NCBI GenBank assembly: GCA_030539415.1
Contig: JAUNSE010000139.1
Span: 1 to 5,790, forward strand
Length of the DNA: 5,790 nt
Source of the DNA: Desulfovibrionaceae bacterium
Lineage (GTDB): Bacteria; Desulfobacterota; Desulfovibrionia; Desulfovibrionales; Desulfovibrionaceae
Direction: 5' to 3'
The notes beneath the pieces were generated by a model. That model saw nothing but the letters and a program-made list of their open reading frames with translations, made no database searches and was not told the DNA's origin. Below are positions 5,158-5,790 of the stretch, in pieces. The position numbers and the translations under genes are program-made. Position 1 is the stretch's first letter. Every line of letters starts with the position of its first letter.

Positions 5158-5790
5158 ATGCTTAAGACGCTGCGCCTTGCCCTGGCCGTGCTCTGCCTTT
5201 GCGGCTTCCTGCTACTCTTCCTCTTTCCCGGAGCGGCGGCCTCGGTGCCGGCCCTTGCCTGGCTTGCCAGAATTCAGCTGGCGCCTGCCGTGCTCGCGGG
5301 CAGTCTGGTCATTGCCGGAGCGCATCTTCTTTGCGCCCTGCTGTTCGGCAGGGTGTACTGCTCGATTGTCTGTCCCCTGGGCCTGCTTCAGGACCTTGCC
5401 GGGCGCATCGTCTCTCTCGGGCTGTTCCGCGGCCACTACCGCGGGCCTGCGCACGGTCGCTTCCGCTGGGCGGCCATACCGGCCTGGCCGCGCACGCTCG
5501 TGCTTCTCGTCTCCGCAGCCGCCTTTGCGGCCGGCATGCCGCTCCTCCTCTCCCTCCTCGAACCATACAGTCTGTTCGGCAGAATGGCCTCGACCGCTGC
5601 CGCCGCCGGACAGACGCTTGCGGCTGCGGCCGGTGCGGAACCCGGAGCCGTCCGGACGGCGGGAGTCATCCCGGCTCTGTCCGCACTCGTCACTCTGGCC
5701 GTTCTCATCATTCTCGTGCGCCGCTGGGGCAGAGTCTGGTGCAGCACAGTCTGTCCGGTCGGCGCGTTCCTGAGCTGGCCAGCGCGCCTC
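5158..5790 (+). CDS. NapH/NosR-type membrane [4Fe-4S] protein (partial, C-terminus outside window)
   Basis: The frame stays open for 211 codons to the window end. It encodes a polytopic inner-membrane protein with likely helices near residues 5-23, 42-63, 113-134 and 168-187. Two polyferredoxin signatures follow helices: FGRVYCSIVCPLG (C68, C72) and WGRVWCSTVCPVG (C195, C199), plus EPYSLFGR at 135-142 between them. These repeats define the NapH/NosR/CcoG-like group, which takes electrons from quinol or a cytoplasmic donor and passes them to periplasmic iron-sulfur proteins. Standard CxxCxxCxxxC ferredoxin motifs usually follow such a region and would lie beyond 5790. An in-frame GTG at 5149 is an alternative start; GGGG at 5141-5144 is 4 bases from the GTG and 13 from the ATG, so the start is uncertain. 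It is third in the rightward set and is the natural partner of the exported ferredoxin at 2914-3534. Confidence 0.88.
   Translation, partial: MLKTLRLALAVLCLCGFLLLFLFPGAAASVPALAWLARIQLAPAVLAGSLVIAGAHLLCALLFGRVYCSIVCPLGLLQDLAGRIVSLGLFRGHYRGPAHGRFRWAAIPAWPRTLVLLVSAAAFAAGMPLLLSLLEPYSLFGRMASTAAAAGQTLAAAAGAEPGAVRTAGVIPALSALVTLAVLIILVRRWGRVWCSTVCPVGAFLSWPARL

Overview
The window reads as a compact, fully coding stretch of a GC-rich, Gram-negative, probably anaerobic or microaerobic bacterium. The evidence is three Tat signal peptides, two Sec signal peptides, many [4Fe-4S] cysteine motifs and strong purine-rich ribosome sites. A Desulfovibrionaceae-like host is my best guess from protein style and base composition, but this is inference and no taxonomic marker is present.

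Layout: two divergent gene sets leave a shared control region at about 3535-3827. Leftward (minus strand) run a Tat-exported ferredoxin with four [4Fe-4S] motifs (3534-2914), a Tat-exported aldo/keto reductase with two C-terminal [4Fe-4S] motifs (2882-1656), a Tat-exported NAPE-PLD/UlaG-type metallo-beta-lactamase-fold hydrolase (1599-460), and the receiver domain of an OmpR-type response regulator that leaves the window at its left edge (390 to below 1). Rightward (plus strand) run an exported cupin (3828-4331), an exported double-domain carboxymuconolactone decarboxylase-like protein (4414-5139), and a polytopic membrane [4Fe-4S] protein of the NapH/NosR type that leaves the window at its right edge (5158 to beyond 5790). 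Gaps within each set are 18 to 82 bases, consistent with operons.

How they may work together: the NapH-like membrane protein and NapG-like exported ferredoxin are classic partners that carry electrons from the membrane to a periplasmic enzyme. The only obvious acceptor here is the exported aldo/keto reductase. It has its own two clusters and appears to lack the usual catalytic lysine. The cupin and decarboxylase-like protein are also predicted to be exported. The set therefore looks like a periplasmic redox pathway acting on a small carbonyl, lactone or related organic substrate; the substrate is unknown. The response regulator gene and a set of 11-bp-spaced direct repeats in the divergent region (the spacing used by PhoB/OmpR-family regulators) suggest two-component control. 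Three regulatory candidates are worth a look: the direct repeats, a chain of competing hairpin arms in the ferredoxin leader, and a strong hairpin between the cupin and decarboxylase-like genes. No RNA genes, insertion sequences, CRISPR arrays or attachment sites were seen.
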